Assembly (NCBI GenBank): GCA_002729275.1
Contig: PBTP01000105.1
Location: 5,614-11,001 of the forward strand
DNA length: 5,388 nucleotides
Source: Roseibacillus sp.
GTDB taxonomy: Bacteria; Verrucomicrobiota; Verrucomicrobiia; Verrucomicrobiales; Akkermansiaceae
Direction of reading: 5' to 3'
The notes under the pieces were generated by a model, which saw only the letters and a program-made list of their open reading frames with translations, did not search any database and had not been told where the DNA came from. Positions 1 to 5,388 of the stretch are shown piece by piece. Within the stretch, counting starts at the first letter, position 1; each line of letters opens with the position of its first letter. The translations under genes were made by a program, and so were the position numbers.

Positions 1-3000
1 ACCTATCAGGTTCGGGTGGGAGGGTCCTCCACCACTCTCAGCAAGCCCCTTGCTCTGAGGACTATTCCAAGGGCGACAACTGCCAAGATCACGGCCCATC
101 CCTCGGGCGCTCACTCGGGCTCCGGATCCAAATCCCTCAAGCCTCCAAGAAACACCGCAGCCGCCAAGCCCGCGACCTCCCCCGATTCCGAGTCTCTCCC
201 AACCGCTCCCAGCGAAGACACCCCTGCCGGGAAGCGCCCTAACGTTCTTTTCATCGCTATCGATGATCTGCGTCCGGAGCTCGGCACCTACGGAGCCAAG
301 GTCAAGACTCCAAACCTCGACAAATTCGCCCGGAGCGGCACCCGATTTGACCGCGCCTACGTCCAGCAGGCCGTCTGTGGAGCCTCCCGCCTCTCGATCA
401 TGACCGGGCTCTACCCAACCCTGACAAGAGAGCAAACCTTCCATGTGAGCGGCTGGCGTGAGCGTCATCCTGATGTTCTGACCATGAACCAGCACTTTGG
501 TCGCCAGGGCTACACCACCGTGGGACTGGGCAAGATCTATCATGGGACAGGTGGTGCCGGAGTCGATGAGGCGAACTGGACTCGCTGGATCAACCTCAGC
601 GTCCCCGAGTATGCCGACGAGACCAATATCAAGATTCTTGAAGAGGCCTTGGCCCGAAATGAGGTCGGCACTACGAACGACCCCCCGAAAGGACCTACCA
701 CCGAATCCGCCGATGTCCCGGACAATACCTATGCTGATGGGCAACGGGCAAACAGGGCCTGTCAGCTTCTGGAGAACTTTTCGGAGGCTACCGGCACCCC
801 CTTCTTCCTGGCCGTAGGACTCACCAAGCCCCACCTTCCCTTCGTTGCTCCCCAGAAATACTGGGATCTCTACAATCGAGAGGACTTCAAAATGCCTGCC
901 AACAAGGGCATCCCTCCCGGCTACCCCCTGGATGCTGCCAATCCCAAAGCCTACGAGTTGCGTAAATACAGTGACATTCTGGGCAAGGAGCCGAAAGACT
1001 ACCCCATGGAGGTGAACCAGCGCCTCCTACACGGATACGCCGCCTGTGTAAGCTACGCCGATGCCTGCGTGGGTAAAATCCTCGCCACTCTCGAAGAAAC
1101 CGGACTCGCCAAGAATACCATCGTGGTCCTCTGGGGAGACCATGGGTGGAAACTGGGTGACCACGGCTCCTGGTCCAAGCACACCAACTTTGAATGTGAC
1201 ACCCGTGCTCCACTCATTATCCGGGCCCCCGGCTACGAGGGAGGAACCCCATGTCCGCGCCTTGTAGAATTCATCGACCTCTATCCGACTCTTTGCGACC
1301 TGACGGGGCTCCCGGTCCCGGCTCACTGCCAGGGGCGCAGCTTCCGCTCCCTCCTGGAAGACCCTACCACGGGCCATCGCTACAATGCCTACAGCTCCTA
1401 TCCATCGTGGAAAGCGCTCGGTCACAGCATCCGCTTCAAAACCTTCCGCTATACCGAATGGCACGCGGAAGAGTCTGATGAGGTGGTCGCCAGTGTCCTG
1501 ACAGATCTCTCCAAGGATCCCGGGGAGGTCACCAACGTGGTGAAGGATCCGGCCTTTGCACAGACCCTCGCAGAGGCCCAGACGCAGCTCAGCGAGCGTC
1601 TCAAGACTGCTCGTCAGCCCGCACCTCCCAACAAGTCGGGCGCCGGAAAAAAGGCCTCTACCAGCAATCCTCCCGTAATAGGCAACACCACCGCGCTCCT
1701 TATCGACCCCGAGCTCGCTCGCCAGAAAATTGACGGCTTCGGTGGCTCCATCGCCTTCTGGGGAACCCGGGCAGACAACAAGGCCCTAACCGCCGCCCTC
1801 AAGGAGCTGAACACCTCCATCGTCAGGGCTCAGGGAGAAGTGACCAAGAAAGGTGTGGTCGACCATAACCGGGATGTCCTCCAGCGGGCCATGAAGATCA
1901 ACCCGGACCTTCAGGTCCTCCTGAGCTTCTGGCAACCCCGCTCGTCCAAGCACCAGGAACTGGATTACTGGCTCCAGACCGTCGAGATCAACGGTGGCCC
2001 TCAGTATACCCTTCGGCCGGAGCGCCGGGCCGAGTGGGCGGACGAAATGGTAGCTCGTATCCAGCAATATCTCGACTGGGGCATCAACGTCACCGCCATC
2101 GGAGTCCAGAATGAATCCAACTGGTCCCACGAGGGCACTCAGACTTGCCGCTGGGAGCCCGGAGAACTTGCCTCCTTTATCGAGACGCTGGTCAAGCCTC
2201 GCCTCCGGCGGGCTGGCTTGGGCCAGCTCCGCATTGCCGCTCCCGATCTCGCGTTCATTGGCTCCGAGGCCAGTGAGTTGAAGAGCTTTCTCCCTGCCAT
2301 CGCCAGTCCAGCCGTCGATATCGCGGCCTATCACATGTATGACAGCTACATTGACGGCGAAACTGGTCCTATCGATTACCTTGTTAACGCAACTAGAGCC
2401 ATCGCCCCCCTCAAACGGGAGCACTTCCCTGACAAGAGCCTTTGGATGACCGAGACCACCGGAGCCCAGTGGAACGGCGAGCAGTGGCACACCTACGGAT
2501 GGACCCCCGAACTCACCGAGCACCAGAAGGCTATCAAAGCCGCCCGCTACCTCCACATGACTCTCGCCGATGCCGGGGCCAACGCCTTCCTCTGGTGGGG
2601 CCTCGTCTATAGTCTCGCTCCCGAGGCCATCACGGACCGCAACACCCGGCAGAAACATCGCGATGAAGGACTGGTCCTGGTCAGCGAAAAGCGCGGAGAG
2701 AATGGCACCCAGGCCTTTCTTGAGCGAACCAAGAAGTTCTACACCTTTCAGCAGTATTCCAGATTCGTAGAACCAGGCTTTCGACGCCTCGCCGCCCCAA
2801 CCCGGGACGGATTACAGATCTCCGCCTACCGCTCTCCTGACCGCTCGAAGGTTGTGGTGGTCGCCATCAATGACACTGCCTCCTCCCACCCCCTCAAGGT
2901 TTCTCTGAAGGGAGGAGGAAAAGCCCGCGCCTGGCAGACTGACCAGAAAAAGAACTGTGAAGAGGTCGACTCCACCGCCGCCATGCCACCTCTCTCGGTT

Positions 3001-3021
3001 CGCACCCTCGTCTTTGAGTAG
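1..3021 (+). CDS. Multidomain sulfatase-GH30 glycoside hydrolase fusion, 5'-partial
   Basis: Predicted two-activity enzyme: a type I sulfatase that hydrolyses sulfate esters, joined to a retaining GH30-family glycosidase, likely acting on a sulfated polysaccharide outside the cytoplasm. Residues are counted from the GTG at 16. Residues 74-530 resemble iduronate-2-sulfatase: metal-binding Asp83-Asp84, formylglycine site CGASR with Cys121, GLGKIYH (Lys173, His176), KPHLPF (Lys271, His273), WGDHG (Asp375, His376) and WSKH (Lys388). Residues 559-1001 look like complete GH30: QKIDGFGGS entry strand, VQNE with acid/base Glu700, LWMTETTG with nucleophile Glu813, and a C-terminal beta side domain. 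The frame is open from position 1 and has no ATG before the sulfatase domain, so the GTG at 16 is probably not the start; the true start and any signal peptide lie upstream. The stop is TAG. Both activities are inferred from motifs; the substrate is unknown. Confidence 0.9.
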   Translation, partial: TYQVRVGGSSTTLSKPLALRTIPRATTAKITAHPSGAHSGSGSKSLKPPRNTAAAKPATSPDSESLPTAPSEDTPAGKRPNVLFIAIDDLRPELGTYGAKVKTPNLDKFARSGTRFDRAYVQQAVCGASRLSIMTGLYPTLTREQTFHVSGWRERHPDVLTMNQHFGRQGYTTVGLGKIYHGTGGAGVDEANWTRWINLSVPEYADETNIKILEEALARNEVGTTNDPPKGPTTESADVPDNTYADGQRANRACQLLENFSEATGTPFFLAVGLTKPHLPFVAPQKYWDLYNREDFKMPANKGIPPGYPLDAANPKAYELRKYSDILGKEPKDYPMEVNQRLLHGYAACVSYADACVGKILATLEETGLAKNTIVVLWGDHGWKLGDHGSWSKHTNFECDTRAPLIIRAPGYEGGTPCPRLVEFIDLYPTLCDLTGLPVPAHCQGRSFRSLLEDPTTGHRYNAYSSYPSWKALGHSIRFKTFRYTEWHAEESDEVVASVLTDLSKDPGEVTNVVKDPAFAQTLAEAQTQLSERLKTARQPAPPNKSGAGKKASTSNPPVIGNTTALLIDPELARQKIDGFGGSIAFWGTRADNKALTAALKELNTSIVRAQGEVTKKGVVDHNRDVLQRAMKINPDLQVLLSFWQPRSSKHQELDYWLQTVEINGGPQYTLRPERRAEWADEMVARIQQYLDWGINVTAIGVQNESNWSHEGTQTCRWEPGELASFIETLVKPRLRRAGLGQLRIAAPDLAFIGSEASELKSFLPAIASPAVDIAAYHMYDSYIDGETGPIDYLVNATRAIAPLKREHFPDKSLWMTETTGAQWNGEQWHTYGWTPELTEHQKAIKAARYLHMTLADAGANAFLWWGLVYSLAPEAITDRNTRQKHRDEGLVLVSEKRGENGTQAFLERTKKFYTFQQYSRFVEPGFRRLAAPTRDGLQISAYRSPDRSKVVVVAINDTASSHPLKVSLKGGGKARAWQTDQKKNCEEVDSTAAMPPLSVRTLVFE

Positions 3022-3051
3022 GGCGGAAGAAATCCCCGCTATCAAAAAAAT
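3022..3051. other. Convergent intergenic gap with A-run and weak inverted repeat
   Basis: These 30 bases separate the TAG of the sulfatase-GH30 gene from the TAA of the PhyH gene. They contain a 4-bp inverted repeat, GCGG (3023-3026) and CCGC (3036-3039), and a run of seven A at 3044-3050. For neither transcript does a U-run follow a GC-rich stem, so no standard terminator can be assigned. Transcripts may overlap at their 3' ends. Confidence 0.5.
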
Positions 3052-3855
3052 TTAAACCACGCATTCAGGAAGAGGCCGCCCAGGACGGAGGTCCACGTAG
3101 TCCGAATCGCTGCCACCTCTTTCTCCCCGGACGAGATAGACCGGCACCCAGTGCTCCTGGGTATCCACCGTGACCGTCCGAGCATTGGCATAGCGCATGG
3201 TATAGGCCGCTCGGCGTCGGTTGCTGGTATTAGGCTCACTTCCATGAAGGACGTAGGAATCGTGAATGGACAAACTCCCCGCCCGCATCTCGAGGGGAAT
3301 GGCGGCAGCGGCCATGTCCGGAGTCACTTCCACGGTAAGCCCGAGAAGATCGTTTTCCCCGGTCGAAACCTTATCCATCTCAGGATATCCCTCATGGGTA
3401 GATGGAATAACCTGCATACACCCATTCGCTAGATCGGCATCGTCCAGAGCGAGCCAGACCGTTCCCACGTCCGTTCCCTGGACCGAGTGCCAGTAGGTAT
3501 TGTCCTGATGCCACGCCACCGGCAACCCGTCTCCCGGGCGCTTGGAGATCACATGGGACATGATCAGAATAAGGTCCGGTCCGAGAACTGCCTCCACCGC
3601 ATCCAGAATCCGAGGATGACGGCAGAGCTCTAGCCAGGCGTTATTACTGGCATGGGGCTCAGTGAGATATTCGGGTCGCGCCGGGACCTCTTGGTTCTGT
3701 CCGTCCTTGTAGACGACCATGGTATCCGGCATATCCCGCACGAGATTATCCAGCTCGGCATTGACCCCCCGGACCTCCTCCGAGTCGAGGACATCGCGGA
3801 AAAGACAGTAGCCAGCCGCACGGTAATCCACGGCGCTGGTATTGGCTTTATTCAT
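3052..3855 (-). CDS. Phytanoyl-CoA dioxygenase (PhyH) family protein
   Basis: A 267-residue member of the Fe(II)/2-oxoglutarate-dependent PhyH family, which hydroxylates small molecules while decarboxylating 2-oxoglutarate. The iron triad is visible: WHQD gives His116 and Asp118, and HDSYVLHGSEPN gives His204. The run RRR at 213-215 supplies Arg215, at the His+11 spacing expected for the 2-oxoglutarate carboxylate ligand. The N-terminal stretch YRAAGYCLFRDVL is a typical PhyH opening, and length is normal for bacterial members. No signal peptide or membrane segment is seen, so it is probably cytoplasmic. The ATG is the first in frame after an in-frame TGA at 3883-3885, but no Shine-Dalgarno sequence lies at normal spacing; the bases just upstream are a TTGG repeat. 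It converges with the sulfatase gene across 30 bases and lies 136 bases downstream of the DUF1552 gene. The substrate cannot be predicted; the family includes many uncharacterised PVC paralogues. Confidence 0.92.
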   Translation of the reverse strand: MNKANTSAVDYRAAGYCLFRDVLDSEEVRGVNAELDNLVRDMPDTMVVYKDGQNQEVPARPEYLTEPHASNNAWLELCRHPRILDAVEAVLGPDLILIMSHVISKRPGDGLPVAWHQDNTYWHSVQGTDVGTVWLALDDADLANGCMQVIPSTHEGYPEMDKVSTGENDLLGLTVEVTPDMAAAAIPLEMRAGSLSIHDSYVLHGSEPNTSNRRRAAYTMRYANARTVTVDTQEHWVPVYLVRGERGGSDSDYVDLRPGRPLPECVV

Positions 3856-3886
3856 TGGTTGGTTGGTTCTGCAAAAATAAGTTCAA
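3848..3886 (-). CDS. Possible 12-codon leader peptide overlapping the PhyH start
   Basis: A TTG at 3884-3886 follows the strong Shine-Dalgarno sequence at 3890-3898 by three to six bases and opens a frame reading LNLFLQNQPTNE (first residue Met if used as a start). It ends at TAA (3848-3850), just inside the PhyH gene, whose ATG at 3853-3855 lies in another frame. This arrangement would allow ribosomes finishing the leader to restart at the PhyH ATG, which has no site of its own. There is no family evidence for the peptide, and a frame this short can occur by chance. Confidence 0.2.
   Translation of the reverse strand: MNLFLQNQPTNE
3855..3868 (-). repeat. TTGG tandem repeat beside the PhyH start codon
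   Basis: Three copies of TTGG followed by TT on the plus strand read as AACCAACCAACC on the coding strand, directly before the PhyH ATG. The tract occupies the place where a ribosome binding site would normally be. Copy changes would alter the distance from the upstream Shine-Dalgarno sequence and, because the unit is 4 bp, the frame of the possible leader relative to PhyH. Confidence 0.6.
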
Positions 3887-3889
3887 GAT

Positions 3890-3903
3890 CCTCCTCCCGG
3901 AGG
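3890..3903 (-). promoter_or_regulatory. GNRA-capped hairpin holding a Shine-Dalgarno sequence upstream of PhyH
   Basis: The minus-strand RNA reads CCUCC-GGGA-GGAGG: a perfect 5-bp GC-rich stem closed by a GGGA loop, which fits the stable GNRA tetraloop class. The 3' arm is itself a strong Shine-Dalgarno sequence, about 34 bases before the PhyH ATG and three to six bases before a TTG codon. A competing pairing is possible: GGAG at 3909-3912 could pair with CUCC at 3899-3902 and release the site. Sequestration of the site is inference. Confidence 0.35.
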
Positions 3904-3959
3904 GATTGCTCCGTGTGTATACTTTCCGATGACGACCGGCAGAGTGTCCTCTGATCTTA

Positions 3960-3984
3960 GCGAGGCTGGCCCACTTGCCCTCGC
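3960..3984 (-). terminator. Hairpin just past the DUF1552 stop, possible terminator
   Basis: GCGAGG (3960-3965) and CCTCGC (3979-3984) form a perfect 6-bp inverted repeat around a 13-base loop, beginning seven bases after the DUF1552 stop at 3992. The minus-strand transcript lacks a U-run after it, reading UAAGAUCAG, so it is not a classical intrinsic terminator. It could stabilise the 3' end or weaken read-through into the PhyH gene. Confidence 0.3.
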
Positions 3985-3991
3985 CCCTTAT

Positions 3992-5332
3992 TCAGACAAT
4001 TAGATCATCAAGTGGTCCCGTACTGTCAGCAAAGGAATCCGCCTTCACTCCCATCTGCTGCTGGATGGTGACGAACACGTTCGAAAACGGGATCTTGCTA
4101 TCGCATTTCAGATACTGCCCGTGCCGGTAGCCCATCTTTTTCCCACCCGCCAGAATCAGGGGATAATTATTGTTGTTGTGGGTCTTACTGTTGCTGCTGC
4201 CGTAAAGGATACAGGTATTGTCCAGCACGGACCCATCTCCTTCTTCGAACTCACTGAGTCGTTTCATCAGGTAAGCCAGGCATTCAGCCTGATAACGGTC
4301 CCACTTCCCCTTGGCCTCAGCTCCCTTACCTTTCCCCGCTCCATGAGCCAACCCGTGGGCGTCCTTACTGAAGCCCAGAAGGGACGGAAACTTGTTTGCG
4401 ATGGAGATTGCCCCATGCATGCTGGCCAGCTGGTAAGTCACGAACCGGGTTGAGTCGGTCTGAAATGCGAGGGCTATCAGATCCAGCATGGTATGGATTA
4501 GCTTGCCCGGGGTCTCGTTGTCTGCATCAAGGCTGAGCCCCTCCGCGTTGACCTTCGGGCGGGGGACATCCAACCATTGTGCGGAGCGTTCCACATCCTG
4601 CTCAATCTCACGAACTGAAGTAAGGTACTGGTCCAGTTTACTCTGGTCCGTTCTGCCCAGTTTGCGATGCAGGGTCCTGGCTTCATCAAGCAGCAGGTCA
4701 AGATGACTCCCCGTGCGGGTGAGTCCCTTTCGCTGGGCCTCAATGGAGTCACCGTTCAACCCGAAGAGACGTTCAAAGACAATGGCGGGCCGGTTCAGGG
4801 AAGGAATCGGCTGACCGCTATTGGAGTAGGAGAGCGTATTCGCCCTGGTAGGCATGCCCACCCCTCCATCCGAGGAGAGCACCAGACTGCTGAAGCGGGT
4901 AGTCGCACCCAGCCTGTGCCTTTGCGCCATGAACTGATCCAGGGAAATGGAGTTCTTCAGACCCGTTGCAGACAGGCTCAGCTCCTCCCCGGTCAGGAAG
5001 GTATCACCACTGTCATGACCTCCTATTCTGCGGACCTTGGGATGGGAGAGCCCTCCGAGAACCGTGACCTGATCACGGAACGGCTCCAGCACCTCAAGGG
5101 ACTTGTTGAAGGTAAAGTCCTGGCCTGATCCGTTCGGAAACCAGTTCCACTCCCCGAACTCGCCCTCCTGCTTGGGCAGGCTCACTCCGTAGGGAAAATA
5201 AATGGAACAGAACCTTCTTGGAGGCACCTTGGACCTGGGACCCGCAAGAGACTCCATCCAAGGCAGGGCCAGCGAGACCCCCGCTGCCTTGAGCATGGTC
5301 CTGCGGTTCATGTGGTGGGCGCTCTTACTCAT
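3992..5332 (-). CDS. DUF1552 (HXXSHH) family protein with Tat signal
   Basis: A 446-residue protein of the DUF1552 family, of unknown function, abundant in planctomycetes and verrucomicrobia and often encoded next to DUF1592-type cytochrome-like proteins. The N-terminus carries a twin-arginine motif, NRRTMLK (Arg10-Arg11), then a hydrophobic stretch ending near SLA at 28-30, so folded export is likely. Family landmarks in order: YFPYGVSLP (45-53), GLSHP with GGHDSGDTFLTGEE (94-117), SLDQFMA (130-136), RPAIVFERLFG (181-191), KLDQYLTSVREIE (232-244), LDLIALAFQTDSTR (283-296), a divergent HXXSHH motif read as HGLAHG (326-331), DGSVLDNTCILYGSSNSKTH (366-385, roughly) and PLILAGG (391-397). Length is normal for the family. 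The start at 5332 is preferred over the internal Met8 because AGGAGGT stands four bases before it. The sequence downstream contains a hairpin. The role is unknown. Confidence 0.93.
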   Translation of the reverse strand: MSKSAHHMNRRTMLKAAGVSLALPWMESLAGPRSKVPPRRFCSIYFPYGVSLPKQEGEFGEWNWFPNGSGQDFTFNKSLEVLEPFRDQVTVLGGLSHPKVRRIGGHDSGDTFLTGEELSLSATGLKNSISLDQFMAQRHRLGATTRFSSLVLSSDGGVGMPTRANTLSYSNSGQPIPSLNRPAIVFERLFGLNGDSIEAQRKGLTRTGSHLDLLLDEARTLHRKLGRTDQSKLDQYLTSVREIEQDVERSAQWLDVPRPKVNAEGLSLDADNETPGKLIHTMLDLIALAFQTDSTRFVTYQLASMHGAISIANKFPSLLGFSKDAHGLAHGAGKGKGAEAKGKWDRYQAECLAYLMKRLSEFEEGDGSVLDNTCILYGSSNSKTHNNNNYPLILAGGKKMGYRHGQYLKCDSKIPFSNVFVTIQQQMGVKADSFADSTGPLDDLIV

Positions 5333-5336
5333 CAGT

Positions 5337-5343
5337 ACCTCCT
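5337..5343 (-). promoter_or_regulatory. Strong Shine-Dalgarno site of the DUF1552 gene
   Basis: On the minus strand AGGAGGT is followed by four bases (ACTG) and then the ATG at 5332. This is a near-perfect match to the anti-Shine-Dalgarno sequence. It fixes the start at 5332 rather than the ATG at 5311, and contrasts with the PhyH gene, which has no such site at its ATG. Confidence 0.85.
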
Positions 5344-5353
5344 GTTCCTTCTC

Positions 5354-5362
5354 ACTATAGCA
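5354..5362 (-). promoter_or_regulatory. Possible extended -10 promoter element before the DUF1552 gene
   Basis: The minus strand reads TGCTATAGT: a TATAGT hexamer, one mismatch from TATAAT, with the TGN extension directly before it. No good -35 hexamer is seen at 16-18 bases. A start about seven bases downstream would leave a leader of roughly 15 bases containing the Shine-Dalgarno site. If real, the DUF1552 gene can be transcribed separately from whatever lies beyond the right edge. This is motif matching only; sigma-factor preferences in this organism are unknown. Confidence 0.3.
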
Positions 5363-5375
5363 GCTACATCCACCC

Positions 5376-5388
5376 CTATCGCGACAAA
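5376..5388 (-). other. Possible tail of an upstream minus-strand gene
   Basis: DUF1552 genes often follow a DUF1592-type gene, so the end of such a gene may lie here. One minus-strand frame reads Leu-Ser-Arg and then TAG at 5376-5378. A second frame is open from the edge to a TGA at 5332-5334, overlapping the DUF1552 ATG as TGATG. The third is open and in frame with DUF1552. Thirteen to 57 bases are too few to choose or to identify a protein. Confidence 0.2.

Noticed and set aside
16..18. GTG as start codon of the sulfatase-GH30 gene
   Set aside because: The frame is open to the window edge, no convincing ribosome binding site is visible in the 15 bases before it, and the following residues are linker-like with no signal peptide. 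The gene most likely starts upstream.
1027..1464. 145-codon minus-strand frame opposite the sulfatase domain
   Set aside because: It is antisense to conserved sulfatase motifs, and its translation has no recognisable domain.
1786..2658. 290-codon open frame on the minus strand inside the GH30 region
   Set aside because: It lies entirely antisense to a domain with recognisable catalytic motifs, and its translation shows no family motif. Long antisense frames are expected opposite GC-rich genes.
3023..3051. Intrinsic terminator between the convergent genes
   Set aside because: The stem is only 4 bp. The A-run lies after it on the plus strand, so the U-run in the minus transcript comes before the hairpin rather than after it.
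3916..3921. TATACA as a -10 box for the PhyH gene
   Set aside because: No -35-like hexamer is present at usual spacing and there is no TGN extension. The match is too weak to list.
4121..4453. 110-codon plus-strand frame within the DUF1552 gene
   Set aside because: It is antisense to well-conserved DUF1552 blocks and has no recognisable product.
1..5388. tRNA, rRNA, CRISPR array, insertion sequence or attachment site
   Set aside because: No cloverleaf, rRNA-like stretch, regular repeat-spacer pattern, transposase motif or terminal inverted repeat pair was seen. Nearly the whole window is accounted for by three protein-coding genes.

Overview
The window looks like a fragment of chromosome from a polysaccharide-degrading member of the Planctomycetes-Verrucomicrobia-Chlamydiae group, probably a planctomycete or verrucomicrobial bacterium. 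This rests on a protein of the DUF1552 (HXXSHH) family with a Tat signal and a formylglycine-type sulfatase. Both families are strongly expanded in that group. The group assignment is inference; no rRNA or other phylogenetic marker is present.

Layout: positions 1-3021 (+) hold the 3' part of a large multidomain gene already open at the left edge. Its product reads: unidentified upstream residues, a Lys/Ala/Pro/Ser/Thr-rich linker, an iduronate-2-sulfatase-like sulfatase domain, a second linker, and a complete GH30-like glycoside hydrolase domain. Positions 3022-3051 are a 30-base gap between convergent genes with no convincing terminator. Positions 3052-3855 (-) encode a phytanoyl-CoA dioxygenase (PhyH) family Fe(II)/2-oxoglutarate oxygenase. 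Positions 3856-3991 are a 136-base gap with several possible control elements on the minus strand: a hairpin just past the preceding gene, a small GNRA-capped hairpin that contains a strong Shine-Dalgarno sequence, a 12-codon TTG-started leader frame overlapping the PhyH start, and a TTGG tandem repeat beside the start codon. Positions 3992-5332 (-) encode the DUF1552 protein with a twin-arginine signal and a strong ribosome binding site. Positions 5333-5388 hold that site, a possible extended -10 promoter, and perhaps the tail of an unseen upstream gene.

How the genes fit together: the fused protein would remove sulfate esters and cut glycosidic bonds in the same polymer, presumably a sulfated algal or other marine polysaccharide, outside the cytoplasm. 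The DUF1552 protein is exported but its role is unknown. The PhyH protein is probably a cytoplasmic hydroxylase with unknown substrate. It lies downstream of the DUF1552 gene on the same strand, but the 136-base gap means co-transcription is uncertain. The strongest point of interest is the single-chain sulfatase-GH30 architecture. Second is the possible translational control region in front of the PhyH gene.
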